A stretch of 56,156 nucleotides of DNA from CAZABP01 sp964483245 (GTDB lineage: Bacteria > Planctomycetota > UBA1135 > UBA2386): assembly GCA_964483245.1 (NCBI GenBank), contig CAZABP010000030.1:1-56156 (forward strand), given 5' to 3'. Every line of letters begins with the position of its first letter. The first letter of the stretch is position 1. Both the position numbers and the translations under genes were made by a program. Below the pieces are notes generated by a model. The model did not search any database. It worked only from the letters and a program-made list of their open reading frames with translations, and was not told where the DNA came from. Below, one piece after another: positions 18,517-27,273 of the stretch.

Positions 18517-19866
18517 CTACGCCTTCACCAACAGCCCACGCGCCTGCAGCCCGCGCCGCTGCAGTGCGTTACGCGTGTCGACGACGACCCGCGCATGAGC
18601 GGCGATCAGCTGCCAATCGATCGCCGCGTGATCCGTCACGACGACGACCGCATCCGCGGCCTCCAGCAGCTCCGGCGTCAGCGCCTGCGACGTCAACGTG
18701 AAATCCCACCGCCGCATCGTCGGAAACACCGGCACGTGCGGATCGTGATACTCCACCTGCACCCCCTGCTCGGCCAGCAGATGGATGATCTCCGCGGCCG
18801 GCGTCTCCCGCGTGTCGGCGATGTCCGGCTTGTAGGCGAGCCCGACGACCAACGCACGCGCGCCGCGCGCCGCACGCCCCTGCCGGTTCATCGCCTCGAT
18901 CGTGCGCGCGACGACATAGCGCGGCATCGCGCTGTTCACCTCGCCGGCCAGCTCGATGAACTTGGTGTGGTGCCCGAACTCGCGCGCGCGCCAGGTCAGA
19001 TAGAACGGGTCGATCGGAATGCAGTGCCCGCCGAGTCCCGGCCCCGGATGGAACGGCTGGAACCCGAACGGCTTCGTCGACGCCGCGGCGATCACGTCCC
19101 AGATGTCGATCCCCATCGCGTGCAACACCGGCTTGAGCTCGTTGACCAGCGCGATGTTGACGGCGCGGTAGATGTTCTCGAGCAGCTTGCTCGCCTCCGC
19201 CACTTCGGCGCTCGCAACCGGGATCACGGTGCGGATCGCGGCGCCATACAGCTCGAGGCCGAGCTCGGTCGACAGCGCGTCGATCCCGCCGACCAGCTTC
19301 GGAATCGTGCGCGTCTCGACATCCTTGCGGCCCGGGTCTTCCCGCTCCGGGCTGAACACCAAGAAGAACTCCCGCCCCGGCTCGAGCCCGCTCGCCTGCA
19401 GGATCGGCAGGCACTCACCGCGCGTCGTGCCGGGATACGTCGTCGATTCCAGTGCGACGAGCTGCCCGCGACGCAGCCGCATCGCGACCATCCGCGTCGA
19501 TTCATGGACGTAGCTCAGATCCGGCTCGCGATGAGCCCCGAGCGGCGTCGGCACGCACAGCACGACCGCATCGCAGCCGGCCAGCAGGTCCGGATCGGTC
19601 GTGACCGTGCAGCGCTCCGAACGCGCGAGCTCGAGCGCGAGCTGCTCGCCGAGATGCGGCAGATACGTCTTCCCCTCGCGCAGCAGCGCGATCTTCGTCG
19701 CGTCGACGTCGTAGCCGAGGACCTGGAACCCGGCCGCATGCATGGCCCGCAACAGCGGCAGCCCGACGTAGCCGAGGCCGACGACGGCGACGGTCGCCGT
19801 CCGCTCGCGCAGCTTCTGGCGGAGACTCTCGGCCGGCGTCACGCCGGTCTGCAGGGTCGGACTCAT
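18517..19866 (-). CDS. Nucleotide sugar dehydrogenase, UDP-GlcNAc 6-dehydrogenase type
   Basis: The ATG at 19866 gives 449 residues. The N-terminal Rossmann motif is VVGLGYVGLPL (28-38), and the catalytic cysteine is Cys282 in GPGLGGHCIPIDP. FSPEREDPGR (residues 171-180) is typical of the branch that oxidises UDP-N-acetylhexosamines (WbpA, TviB). UDP-glucose dehydrogenases have a different sequence there. The enzyme should perform two NAD-dependent oxidations at C6 to give a UDP-HexNAc uronic acid. It starts 94 bases downstream of the GT2 gene and ends 5 bases before the start of the next gene. Its product could feed the aminotransferase, oxidoreductase and acetyltransferase genes 10 kb away. 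Confidence 0.9.
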   Translation of the reverse strand: MSPTLQTGVTPAESLRQKLRERTATVAVVGLGYVGLPLLRAMHAAGFQVLGYDVDATKIALLREGKTYLPHLGEQLALELARSERCTVTTDPDLLAGCDAVVLCVPTPLGAHREPDLSYVHESTRMVAMRLRRGQLVALESTTYPGTTRGECLPILQASGLEPGREFFLVFSPEREDPGRKDVETRTIPKLVGGIDALSTELGLELYGAAIRTVIPVASAEVAEASKLLENIYRAVNIALVNELKPVLHAMGIDIWDVIAAASTKPFGFQPFHPGPGLGGHCIPIDPFYLTWRAREFGHHTKFIELAGEVNSAMPRYVVARTIEAMNRQGRAARGARALVVGLAYKPDIADTRETPAAEIIHLLAEQGVQVEYHDPHVPVFPTMRRWDFTLTSQALTPELLEAADAVVVVTDHAAIDWQLIAAHARVVVDTRNALQRRGLQARGLLVKA

Positions 19867-19960
19867 CGCGTCGTTTATCGGCAGCCCGGGCCGGTCGCCG
19901 AGAGCCCGCCCCCATCGGGGCTGCAGCGGCGGCTCGGCACGGCGTGGCATCGGACGGCGC

Positions 19961-20686
19961 TCAGTCCACGAACCGGTACTTCACGATCGCCCACAGCGCG
20001 GCGATCCCGTCGCGCCAGGTGATCTTCTTGCCCTCGCTGTAGTTCCGGCCGGCATAGCGGATCGGGACCTCGAAGATCCGCAGCTTGCGCCGCGCGACCT
20101 TCGCCGTCAGCTCCGGCTCCACCGTGAACCGGCGCGAGCGGATCGTGATCCCCTGCAGCACTTCGCGGCGGAACGCCTTGTAGCAGGTCTCCATGTCGGT
20201 CAGGTTCAGGCCGGTCATCAGGTTGCTGCAGAACGTCAGGAACCGGTTGCCCAGGTAGTGCCAGTAGAGATGGACGCGCGCATAGTCGCCGACCAGGAAG
20301 CGCGAGCCGTAGACGACGTCGGCCGCCGCCTCGCGGAACGGGCGCAGCAATCGACCGTAGTCGGCCGGGTCGTATTCCAGGTCGGCGTCCTGGATCACGA
20401 CGACGTCGCCGCGCGCGTCGGAGAACCCGGTCTTCAGCGCGGCGCCCTTCCCCTGGTTGCGCTCGTGGTAGATCACGCGCAGGTCGGGCGGCGCGGCGAG
20501 CCGGGCCAGGATCTCCCGCGACCCATCGGTCGAGCCGTCGTCGACCAGGATCACCTCCTTGCGGATCGGGACCGCGCAGACCCGTTCCACCAGCGTCTCG
20601 AGCGTCGCCGCCTCGTTGAAGACCGGGATCACGACCGAGAGCAGCAGCTCGTCGGCCTCCCCCTGGGCTTCCGCGGCGTCGCGCAC
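19961..20686 (-). CDS. Family 2 glycosyltransferase (polyprenyl-phosphate sugar transferase type)
   Basis: The 241-residue protein has a GT-A fold with SVVIPVFNEAATL near residue 17, VDDGSTDGS near 47, NQGKGAALKTGF near 76 and the metal-binding IQDADLEYD near 97. The last strands carry TDMETCYKAFRR and EVPIRYAGRNYSEGKKI. This pattern is that of dolichyl or polyprenyl-phosphate mannosyl/glucosyl transferases. There is no C-terminal membrane segment, so it is probably a soluble or peripheral enzyme. It would move a sugar from a nucleotide donor to a lipid phosphate on the cytoplasmic face. It lies between the TetR gene and the nucleotide sugar dehydrogenase on the same strand. Confidence 0.88.
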   Translation of the reverse strand: MRDAAEAQGEADELLLSVVIPVFNEAATLETLVERVCAVPIRKEVILVDDGSTDGSREILARLAAPPDLRVIYHERNQGKGAALKTGFSDARGDVVVIQDADLEYDPADYGRLLRPFREAAADVVYGSRFLVGDYARVHLYWHYLGNRFLTFCSNLMTGLNLTDMETCYKAFRREVLQGITIRSRRFTVEPELTAKVARRKLRIFEVPIRYAGRNYSEGKKITWRDGIAALWAIVKYRFVD

Positions 20687-20730
20687 GGGCAGGGATCATC
20701 GGCACGTCCCGCGGCGCGCGCCAGCGCAGG

Positions 20731-21387
20731 CTAGAACGGCGGCTGGAACGCCTCCCCTTCCGCCTCGCGGCGCGGCGGCGCCGGACGGCGGCGGCGGCCG
20801 GTCGCGAGCGGCAGCAGCAGCCGGCGCGCCAGCGCCTCGGCATCGAGGAACGGCTCGGCGTCACGTGGCGCCGCGATCCACTGCGCAACGATCCCCTCGA
20901 TCGAGCCGGCCAGCAGGAACGCCGACAGCGCCGGGTCGTCGGTGAACAGGCTCCCGTCCGCCGCGCCTTCGACCAGCAGCTCGCGGATCTGCTGGCGGAG
21001 GTTGCGCAGCATGCTGCGCCGGTCATCGCGCAGTTGCGTCGTGAACCGCCCCTGCAACTCGGTGTCGAGCAGCCGCAGCACCGCCGCCGCCTCCGGGTGC
21101 AGGAAGTGGAACCGCAACCAGCTGGCCAGGAACGCGCCGAGCCGGTCGCCGGCCGTGCGGCCGCCGGCGTTGGCGGTCTCGGCGCGCAGCCGTTCGAGCC
21201 AGTGGTCCACGACCGCGAACAGCAGCTCCTCCTTGCCGCGGAAGTGGAAGTAGACGCCTCCCTTGGTGACCCCGGCGCGGGAGGCGACGCGGTCGAGCGT
21301 CGCGACCGCATAGCCGCTGACTGCGAGTTCGGTGGTCGCCGCATCGAGCAGGCGGGGGCGGAGTTCGGGATCGATCCGGCGCGGCAT
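20731..21387 (-). CDS. TetR family transcriptional regulator
   Basis: This 218-residue protein has the TetR DNA-binding helices at residues 10-55, with the typical ATLDRVASRAGVTKGGVYFHFRGKEE... run of helix-turn-helix and YFHF motif. The C-terminal ligand domain is a helical bundle with no recognisable specificity. The tail after residue 195 is arginine- and proline-rich. It is divergent from the lipoyl synthase operon (107-base gap), so autoregulation and control of that operon are possible but not shown. TetR repressors usually respond to a small hydrophobic molecule. Confidence 0.9.
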   Translation of the reverse strand: MPRRIDPELRPRLLDAATTELAVSGYAVATLDRVASRAGVTKGGVYFHFRGKEELLFAVVDHWLERLRAETANAGGRTAGDRLGAFLASWLRFHFLHPEAAAVLRLLDTELQGRFTTQLRDDRRSMLRNLRQQIRELLVEGAADGSLFTDDPALSAFLLAGSIEGIVAQWIAAPRDAEPFLDAEALARRLLLPLATGRRRRPAPPRREAEGEAFQPPF

Positions 21388-21494
21388 GGCCCTTTGGATA
21401 CCGCGAAGAATGCAAAGGTCAAATACTCACCGGTATCTGATCCAGTTTGGGCTTCTGCCGGGATCACGCGCTGCCTATCCTCGCGCGCCCTTCG

Positions 21495-22502
21495 ATGCCG
21501 CCCGAGCAGGTCACGCCTCCGACTCCAGCCGAGCGCTCCGCCGCCGCGGCGCCACGCCCCCCGGCCGGGCAGCGCGTGACCCCGGCACCCAAGCCGGACT
21601 GGCTGAAGGTCCCGCTGCCGCACGGCCCGGTCACCGCCGAACTCGGCCGGACGCTCCGCGAGCGCGGCCTCCACACCGTCTGCGAGGAGGCCCGCTGCCC
21701 CAACCTAGGCGAGTGCTGGGGCGGCGGCACCGCCACGTTCATGCTGCTCGGCGACGTCTGCACGCGCGGCTGCCGCTTCTGCGCCGTCAAGACGCACCGC
21801 CACGGCCTGCCGGTCGACCCGGCCGAGCCGGACAAGGTCGCAGATGCCGTCGTCGCGATGCGGCTGCGCTACGTCGTGCTGACGATGGTCGACCGCGACG
21901 ATCTCGACGACGGCGGCGCCGACCACGTCGCCCGGACGGTCACTGCGATCAAGCAGCGCGATCCGGCGATCCTGGTCGAGGCGCTGACCGGCGACTTCCA
22001 GGGGAACACCGCGCAGCTCCGCCACCTGCTCGCGCGCGCCGACCTGGACGTGTTCGCACACAACGTCGAGACCGTCGCCCGGCTGACGCCGCGCGTGCGC
22101 GACCACCGCTGCAGCTACCCGACGTCGCTGGCCGTGCTGCGCGATGCGAAGGCGCTCCAGCCGGGACTGGTCACGAAGTCGTCGGTCATGCTCGGCCTCG
22201 GCGAGACCGAGCGTGAGCTCGACCAGACGATGGACGACCTGCGCGCCCACGGCGTCGACGTCGTCACGTTCGGGCAGTACCTGCGCCCGACGCTGAAGCA
22301 CCTGCCGGTGCTCGAGCACGTCCCGCCGGCGCGCTTCCGCGCGCTGCAGCAACGCGCCGAGCGCAAGGGCTTCCTGTACTGCGCATCCGGGCCGCTCGTG
22401 CGCTCGTCGTACAAAGCGGCCGAGTTCTACATCGCGGGCATGCTGAACCGCCGCCGGAGCGGCACCACGCAGCCCGCCGCGTCGGAGGAGCGACCTGCAT
22501 GA
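21495..22502 (+). CDS. lipA: Lipoyl synthase
   Basis: ATG 21495 gives 335 residues; an upstream start would add 16. The radical SAM motif CTRGCRFC (Cys89, Cys93, Cys96) binds the SAM cluster. The family-specific auxiliary cluster motif CEEARCPNLGEC (Cys63, Cys68, Cys74) supplies sulphur. The RSSYKAAEF segment near the end contains the conserved RSSY. LipA inserts two sulphurs into octanoyl groups on lipoyl domains. The gene overlaps the E1-alpha gene by ATGA, so the enzyme is made together with the 2-oxoacid dehydrogenase complex whose E2 needs lipoate. The first 30 residues are Pro/Ala-rich and not conserved. Confidence 0.97.
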   Translation: MPPEQVTPPTPAERSAAAAPRPPAGQRVTPAPKPDWLKVPLPHGPVTAELGRTLRERGLHTVCEEARCPNLGECWGGGTATFMLLGDVCTRGCRFCAVKTHRHGLPVDPAEPDKVADAVVAMRLRYVVLTMVDRDDLDDGGADHVARTVTAIKQRDPAILVEALTGDFQGNTAQLRHLLARADLDVFAHNVETVARLTPRVRDHRCSYPTSLAVLRDAKALQPGLVTKSSVMLGLGETERELDQTMDDLRAHGVDVVTFGQYLRPTLKHLPVLEHVPPARFRALQQRAERKGFLYCASGPLVRSSYKAAEFYIAGMLNRRRSGTTQPAASEERPA

Positions 22503-23605
22503 CCGAGAAACTGCTGACGATCATCGAGAAGGACGGCAAGGTCGCGAAGGCGAAGGACCCGAACCTCTCCCGCGAAGAGCTGGAGCAGATCTACACCGCG
22601 ATGGTCATGACGCGCGTCATGGACGAGCGCGGGCTCGTGCTGCAACGGCAGGGGCGCATCGGGTTCTACCTGCCGTCGACCGGTCAGGAGGCGAGCCACA
22701 TCGGCAGCGCGTTCGCGCTGCGCGACAGCGACTGGCTGTTCCCGGCCTATCGCCAGCAGGGGATCCTGCTGCTGCGCGGCGCGCCGCTGAACCAGGTCGT
22801 CGCCGAGTGGATCGGCAACGCGGCCGACGTCTGCAAGGGCCGGCAGATGCCGGTGCACTACAGCTTCCGCGCGATCCACTTCTTCTCGGTCAGCTCGCCG
22901 ATCGGGACGCAGATCAGCCAGGCGACCGGTGCCGCGATGGCGGCGCGCGCGCGCAAGGAGGACACCGTCGTCATGACCTGGTTCGGCGACGGCGGCACGA
23001 GCTCGAACGATTTCCACGCCGGGCTGAACTTCGCCGGCGTGTTCAAGTCCCCGGTCGTGTTCGTCTGCGAGAACAACCAGTGGGCGATCTCGGTCCCGCT
23101 CGAGCAGCAGACGCGCAGCGAGACGATCGCGCGCAAGGCGGAGGCGTACGGGATGCCGGGCGTGCGCGTGGACGGCAACGACGTGCTCGCGGTCTACCGC
23201 GTCTGCAAGGAGGCGGTCGAGCGCGCGCGCAAGGGCGAAGGCCCGACGCTGATCGAGACGGTCACGTTCCGGATGGGCCCACACTCGTCGTCGGACGATC
23301 CGACGCGCTACCGCGATCCGAAGCTGGTCGAGGAGTGGAAGCGCCGCGATCCGATCGAGCGGTTCCGCAAGTACCTGACGCAGCGCGGGATCTGGAACGA
23401 GGACTTCGAGCAGAAGCTGCAGGAGAGCTGCAAGCAGAAGCTGAAGGACGCGCTCGAGTTCGCCGAGGCACAGCCGAAGCCGGACCCGGAGTCGCTGTTC
23501 GAAGACGTCTACATGAACCCGACCCCGCAGCTGCGCGCGCAGCGCGACGAGCTGCTGCGCCTCGGCGCCAAGTCCGACGAGCAGGAAGGGGAGTTCCCGC
23601 TGTGA
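22499..23605 (+). CDS. 2-oxoacid dehydrogenase E1 component, alpha subunit (copy 1)
   Basis: This 368-residue protein is the thiamine diphosphate-binding half of the E1 decarboxylase. The TPP motif runs from GDG (163-165) to ENN (191-193). The conserved RIGFYLPSTGQEA segment near residue 53 and the loop GPHSSSDDPTRYR near 262 match the branched-chain and pyruvate dehydrogenase alpha subunits. The SSSDDPTRYR form is common in branched-chain 2-oxoacid enzymes. Substrate (pyruvate or branched-chain) is not settled by sequence. It overlaps lipA by 4 bases and is followed by the beta subunit gene. Confidence 0.93.
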   Translation: MTEKLLTIIEKDGKVAKAKDPNLSREELEQIYTAMVMTRVMDERGLVLQRQGRIGFYLPSTGQEASHIGSAFALRDSDWLFPAYRQQGILLLRGAPLNQVVAEWIGNAADVCKGRQMPVHYSFRAIHFFSVSSPIGTQISQATGAAMAARARKEDTVVMTWFGDGGTSSNDFHAGLNFAGVFKSPVVFVCENNQWAISVPLEQQTRSETIARKAEAYGMPGVRVDGNDVLAVYRVCKEAVERARKGEGPTLIETVTFRMGPHSSSDDPTRYRDPKLVEEWKRRDPIERFRKYLTQRGIWNEDFEQKLQESCKQKLKDALEFAEAQPKPDPESLFEDVYMNPTPQLRAQRDELLRLGAKSDEQEGEFPL

Positions 23606-23658
23606 CCACGATCGAGTCGAGCCGTGAGAATCGCGAGAACCGCGAGAAGAAGGCGAAC

Positions 23659-24633
23659 ATGACCACGATGACCCTGATCCAGGCGGTCAACGACGCGTTG
23701 CGCACCGAGATGCGCCGCGACGACCGCGTCGTCGTCTTCGGCGAAGACGTCGGCCTGAACGGCGGCGTGTTCCGCGCCACCGAAGGGCTGCAGAAGGAGT
23801 TCGGCAAGGAGCGCTGCTTCGACACCCCGCTCAGCGAGTGCGGGATCATCGGCACCGCGGTCGGCATGGCGGTCTACGGGCTGCGGCCGGTGCCGGAGAT
23901 CCAGTTCCTCGACTTCATCTATCCGGCGTTCGATCAGATCGTGTCGGAGGCCGCGAAGATCCGCTACCGCAGCGGCGGGGAGTACACCTGCCCGATGGTG
24001 ATCCGCTCGCCGTACGGCGGCGGGATCCGCGGCGGGCACTACCACAGCCAGTCGAGCGAAGCGTACTTCTGCCACACGCCGGGGCTGAAGGTCGTGATCC
24101 CGTCCACGCCGGCCGACGCGAAGGGACTGCTGGTCGCATCGATCCGCGACGAAGACCCGGTCATGTTCCTCGAGCCGAAGCGGATCTACCGCACCGCCAA
24201 GGGGGAGGTCCCGGATGGCGAGCACTACGTGCCGCTCGGCAAGGGGCGGATCGTGCGCGAAGGGACCGACTGCACGGTGATCGCGTATGGCGCGATGGTC
24301 CCGGTCTGCGAGCAGGCGGCGCAGGAGGCGCAGCAGCAAGGGCGCAGCATCGAGATCGTCGACCCGCGCACGCTGGTCCCGCTCGACGAGGAGCTGATCC
24401 TCGAATCGGTGCGCAAGACCGGCCGCTGCGTCGTGGTCTACGAGGCGCCGAAGACCTGCGGGTTCGGCGCCGAGATCGCGGCGATCGTCGCCGAGCGCGT
24501 CATCGAACATCTCGAAGGCCCGGTCGTGCGCGTGGCCGGATTCGACACGCCGTTCCCGTACACGCTCGAAAACCTGTACATGCCGGACGCGCGTCGCGTG
24601 TTGGCCGGGATCGAGCGGACGTTCTCCTGGTGA
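23659..24633 (+). CDS. 2-oxoacid dehydrogenase E1 component, beta subunit
   Basis: The ATG at 23659 follows a GAGAAGAAGG ribosome-binding site and gives 324 residues beginning TTMTLIQAVNDAL, as in the family. A GTG at 23602 would overlap the alpha stop (GTGA) and add 19 low-complexity residues. Key motifs are VFGEDVGLNGGVF (with the catalytic Glu of the TPP site), ECGIIGTAVGMA and VIRSPYGGGIRGGHYHSQS with the conserved histidines. The C-terminal transketolase domain continues with VIAYGAM, EIVDPRTLVPLD and GFDTPFPYTLE. The protein forms the alpha2-beta2 E1 heterotetramer with one or both alpha subunits of this operon. Confidence 0.95.
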   Translation: MTTMTLIQAVNDALRTEMRRDDRVVVFGEDVGLNGGVFRATEGLQKEFGKERCFDTPLSECGIIGTAVGMAVYGLRPVPEIQFLDFIYPAFDQIVSEAAKIRYRSGGEYTCPMVIRSPYGGGIRGGHYHSQSSEAYFCHTPGLKVVIPSTPADAKGLLVASIRDEDPVMFLEPKRIYRTAKGEVPDGEHYVPLGKGRIVREGTDCTVIAYGAMVPVCEQAAQEAQQQGRSIEIVDPRTLVPLDEELILESVRKTGRCVVVYEAPKTCGFGAEIAAIVAERVIEHLEGPVVRVAGFDTPFPYTLENLYMPDARRVLAGIERTFSW

Positions 24634-24660
24634 GCCGAGAGCCGAAGCGGAGCTGAACCC

Positions 24661-26055
24661 ATGGCACTGAAGGAATTCCATCTGCCGGACATCGGCGAAG
24701 GCATCGCCGAGGGCGAGATCGTGCGTTGGTGCGTTGCCGCCGGCGACCAGGTCAAGGAGGAGCAGGAGTTCGTCGAGGTCATGACCGACAAGGCGACGGT
24801 CATGATCACGGTGCCGTACGACGGCGTGATCAAGGAGCTGCGCTACAAGGCCGGCGACGTCGTGCCGGTCGAGACCGTGATCGCGGTCATCGACGTCGGC
24901 GCGACGGCGGGCGGCAAGGCACCAGCCGAGGCAGCGCCGGCGCCGAAGGCAGAAGCGAAGCCGGAGCCGAAGCCCGAACCGAAGCAGCCGGCACCGCAGC
25001 CGAAGTCGGAGCCGGTCGTCGCGATCGAACCGCGGCCCGCGCAAGCCCAACCCTCGGCCCCCGCGCCGGCAGCGGCCAGCGCGAGCGCCTTCGTGCAGGC
25101 GGAACCGGGCAAGGTGCTCGCCGCGCCGGCGACGCGGCGCCGCGCGCGCGAGATGGGGATCGACCTGCGCGAAGTGCAGGGGACCGGACCGCGCGGGCGG
25201 ATCACCAACGAGGACCTGCAGGGCCACGAGCCGTCCGCACGCCCTGCCGCAGCCGCGGCTCCTGCTGCGAAGGCGCCTGCGACCCCCGCGCCGGCTGGGA
25301 AGCCGGCCGCCCCGCGCGCACCGGTCGCGATCCCGTCCGCACCGGCCGGCGCGACCGAGGAGCGGATCCCGTTCCGCGGGCTGCGCAAGAAGATCGCCGA
25401 GGCGATGACGCGGTCGAAGTTCACCGCGACGCACTTCACCTACGTCGACGACATCGACGTGACCGCGCTGGTCGCGCTGCGCAAGCAGGCGAAGGAGCTG
25501 TACGCGCCGCACGGGATCAACGTGACGTTCCTGCCGTTCATCATGAAGGCGGTCGTCGAGGCGATGCGCGCGTTCCCGATGATGAACAGCTCGCTCGACG
25601 AGTCGACGCAGGAGCTGGTCGTCAAGCACTACTACAACTTCGGGATCGCAACCGACACCGACAACGGCCTGATCGTCCCGGTCGTCAAACAGGTCGAGCA
25701 GAAGTCGATCGTGCAGCTCGCGCGCGAGATCCAGGAGCTGGCCGAGCGCACGCGCAACGGGCAGGTCACGATCGACGACCTGAAGGGCGGCACGTTCTCG
25801 ATCACGAACGCCGGCAACATCGGTGGCCTGTTCGCGACGCCGATCATCAACTTCCCGGAGGTCGCGATCCTCGGCGTGCACGCGATCAAGCGCACGCCGG
25901 TCGTGCGCGGTGACCAGATCGAGATCGGGCACGTGATGTACCTGTCGGTCAGCATCGACCACCGGATCGTCGACGGCGCCACCGGCGCGCGCTGGATGAA
26001 CGTCGTCAAGGAACGGCTCGAGAACCCGCAGCTGTTGCTGCTCGGTGGTCTCTGA
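24661..26055 (+). CDS. 2-oxoacid dehydrogenase E2 (dihydrolipoyl acyltransferase)
   Basis: The 464-residue core protein has one lipoyl domain (residues 1-80, lipoylated Lys44 in MTDKATV). A long Ala/Pro/Lys linker follows, then a peripheral subunit-binding domain near 130-170 (ATRRRAREMGIDLREVQGTG), a second Ala/Pro linker and the catalytic domain from about 235. The catalytic His434 lies in SIDHRIVDG. It takes the acyl group from E1 onto lipoate and transfers it to CoA. The EGIAEGEIVRW start is typical of branched-chain E2 proteins, but broad-specificity pyruvate forms share it. It lies between the beta gene and the second alpha gene with short gaps. Confidence 0.95.
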   Translation: MALKEFHLPDIGEGIAEGEIVRWCVAAGDQVKEEQEFVEVMTDKATVMITVPYDGVIKELRYKAGDVVPVETVIAVIDVGATAGGKAPAEAAPAPKAEAKPEPKPEPKQPAPQPKSEPVVAIEPRPAQAQPSAPAPAAASASAFVQAEPGKVLAAPATRRRAREMGIDLREVQGTGPRGRITNEDLQGHEPSARPAAAAAPAAKAPATPAPAGKPAAPRAPVAIPSAPAGATEERIPFRGLRKKIAEAMTRSKFTATHFTYVDDIDVTALVALRKQAKELYAPHGINVTFLPFIMKAVVEAMRAFPMMNSSLDESTQELVVKHYYNFGIATDTDNGLIVPVVKQVEQKSIVQLAREIQELAERTRNGQVTIDDLKGGTFSITNAGNIGGLFATPIINFPEVAILGVHAIKRTPVVRGDQIEIGHVMYLSVSIDHRIVDGATGARWMNVVKERLENPQLLLLGGL

Positions 26056-26058
26056 GCG

Positions 26059-27273
26059 ATGGCGCGCAGCAACGGGCGCAAGGCGCGCAAGCGCAGCGAC
26101 GCCGGGGCGGCGAAGGCGTCCGCTGCGCGCGCGGCGCGCAAGCGGGCGCAGCCGATCCCGCGCCCGGAGCCAGCACCGCCGCGGCGGGCGAGCAGTGGCA
26201 CGCTGTTCAGCGTGCTGCGTGACGACGGCAGCATCGAGCGGGCCCGGCTGCCGAAGCTGACCACGGAGCAGCTCACCGGGCTGTACCGGCAGATGGTGCT
26301 CGTGCGCGAGTTCGACCGCCGGATGTTGATCCTGCAGCGCCAGGGGCGGATCGGGTTCTACGGCCCGATCCTCGGTCAGGAGGCGGCGACGATCGGATCG
26401 GCGGCGGCGGCCGAGGCGCGGGATTGGATCTTCCCAGCACTGCGCGAGGGCGGGATCGCCCCGATGCGCGGGCTGCCGATGGTCGAGGTGCTCGCGCAGC
26501 TGATCGGCAACGCGCTCGACCGCTGCAAGGGGCGCCAGATGCCGTGCCACTACACGCATCGCGAAGGGAACTACGTCTCGATGTCGTCGGTGATCGGCAC
26601 GCAGATCAGCCACGCGGTCGGCGCCGCGATGGCGTCGAAGCTGCGCCGAGACGGCACGGTCGTGCTCGGCTACCTCGGCGACGGCGCCACCAGCGCCAAC
26701 GACTTCCACGCCGGGATGAACTTCGCCGCCGTGTTCCAGGCGCCGGTCGTGTTGATCTGCCAGAACAACCACTGGGCGATCTCGGTCCCGCTCAGCGCGC
26801 AGAGCGCGTCGGAGACGATCGCGGTCAAGGGCACCGCGTACGGCATGCACGCCGTCCGCGTCGACGGCAACGACGTGCTGGCCGTGCATGCGGTCACCGC
26901 CGAGGCGATCGCGCGCGCGCGGCGCGGCGAAGGTCCGACGTTCATCGAGGCGGTGACCTACCGCAGGCTCGGACATTCGTCGTCCGACGATCCGTCCCGG
27001 TATCGCGACGACGCCGAAGTCAAGCAGTGGGAACAGCGCGATCCGATCGAGCGCTACCGGCGGTTCCTGCTGGCGCGCAAGCTGTGGGACGACGCGCGTG
27101 ACGAGGCGCTGCGCGACGAGATCGCGCGCGAGGTCAACGCCGCGATCGAGCAGGCGGAAGCCGCCGCTCCACGGCCGGCGCCGGAGACGCTGATCGAGGA
27201 CGTGTTCGCCGAGATCGATCCGCGGACGCGCGCGCACTTCGCCGAGGCATTTCCAGACACCCCCCGCTCATGA
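26059..27273 (+). CDS. 2-oxoacid dehydrogenase E1 component, alpha subunit (copy 2)
   Basis: This is a second full-length E1-alpha paralogue of 404 residues in the same operon. It has the TPP motif GDGATSAND...QNN, the RIGFYGPILGQEA segment and the loop LGHSSSDDPSRYR, so it looks catalytically intact. It differs from copy 1 by a basic, Arg/Lys/Ala-rich N-terminal extension of about 45 residues, which may be a disordered tail. No second beta gene accompanies it. The two alpha subunits may share the single beta subunit and give complexes with different substrate preference, but that is inference. It overlaps the E3 gene by ATGA. Confidence 0.92.
   Translation: MARSNGRKARKRSDAGAAKASAARAARKRAQPIPRPEPAPPRRASSGTLFSVLRDDGSIERARLPKLTTEQLTGLYRQMVLVREFDRRMLILQRQGRIGFYGPILGQEAATIGSAAAAEARDWIFPALREGGIAPMRGLPMVEVLAQLIGNALDRCKGRQMPCHYTHREGNYVSMSSVIGTQISHAVGAAMASKLRRDGTVVLGYLGDGATSANDFHAGMNFAAVFQAPVVLICQNNHWAISVPLSAQSASETIAVKGTAYGMHAVRVDGNDVLAVHAVTAEAIARARRGEGPTFIEAVTYRRLGHSSSDDPSRYRDDAEVKQWEQRDPIERYRRFLLARKLWDDARDEALRDEIAREVNAAIEQAEAAAPRPAPETLIEDVFAEIDPRTRAHFAEAFPDTPRS

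Noticed and set aside
23509..27237. A 1242-residue open frame on the minus strand across the dehydrogenase operon
   Set aside because: It runs antisense to E1-beta, E2 and E1-alpha genes with clear family motifs. Its composition is Arg/Asp/His-rich, as expected of the reverse frame of GC-rich codons. It has no recognisable domain.
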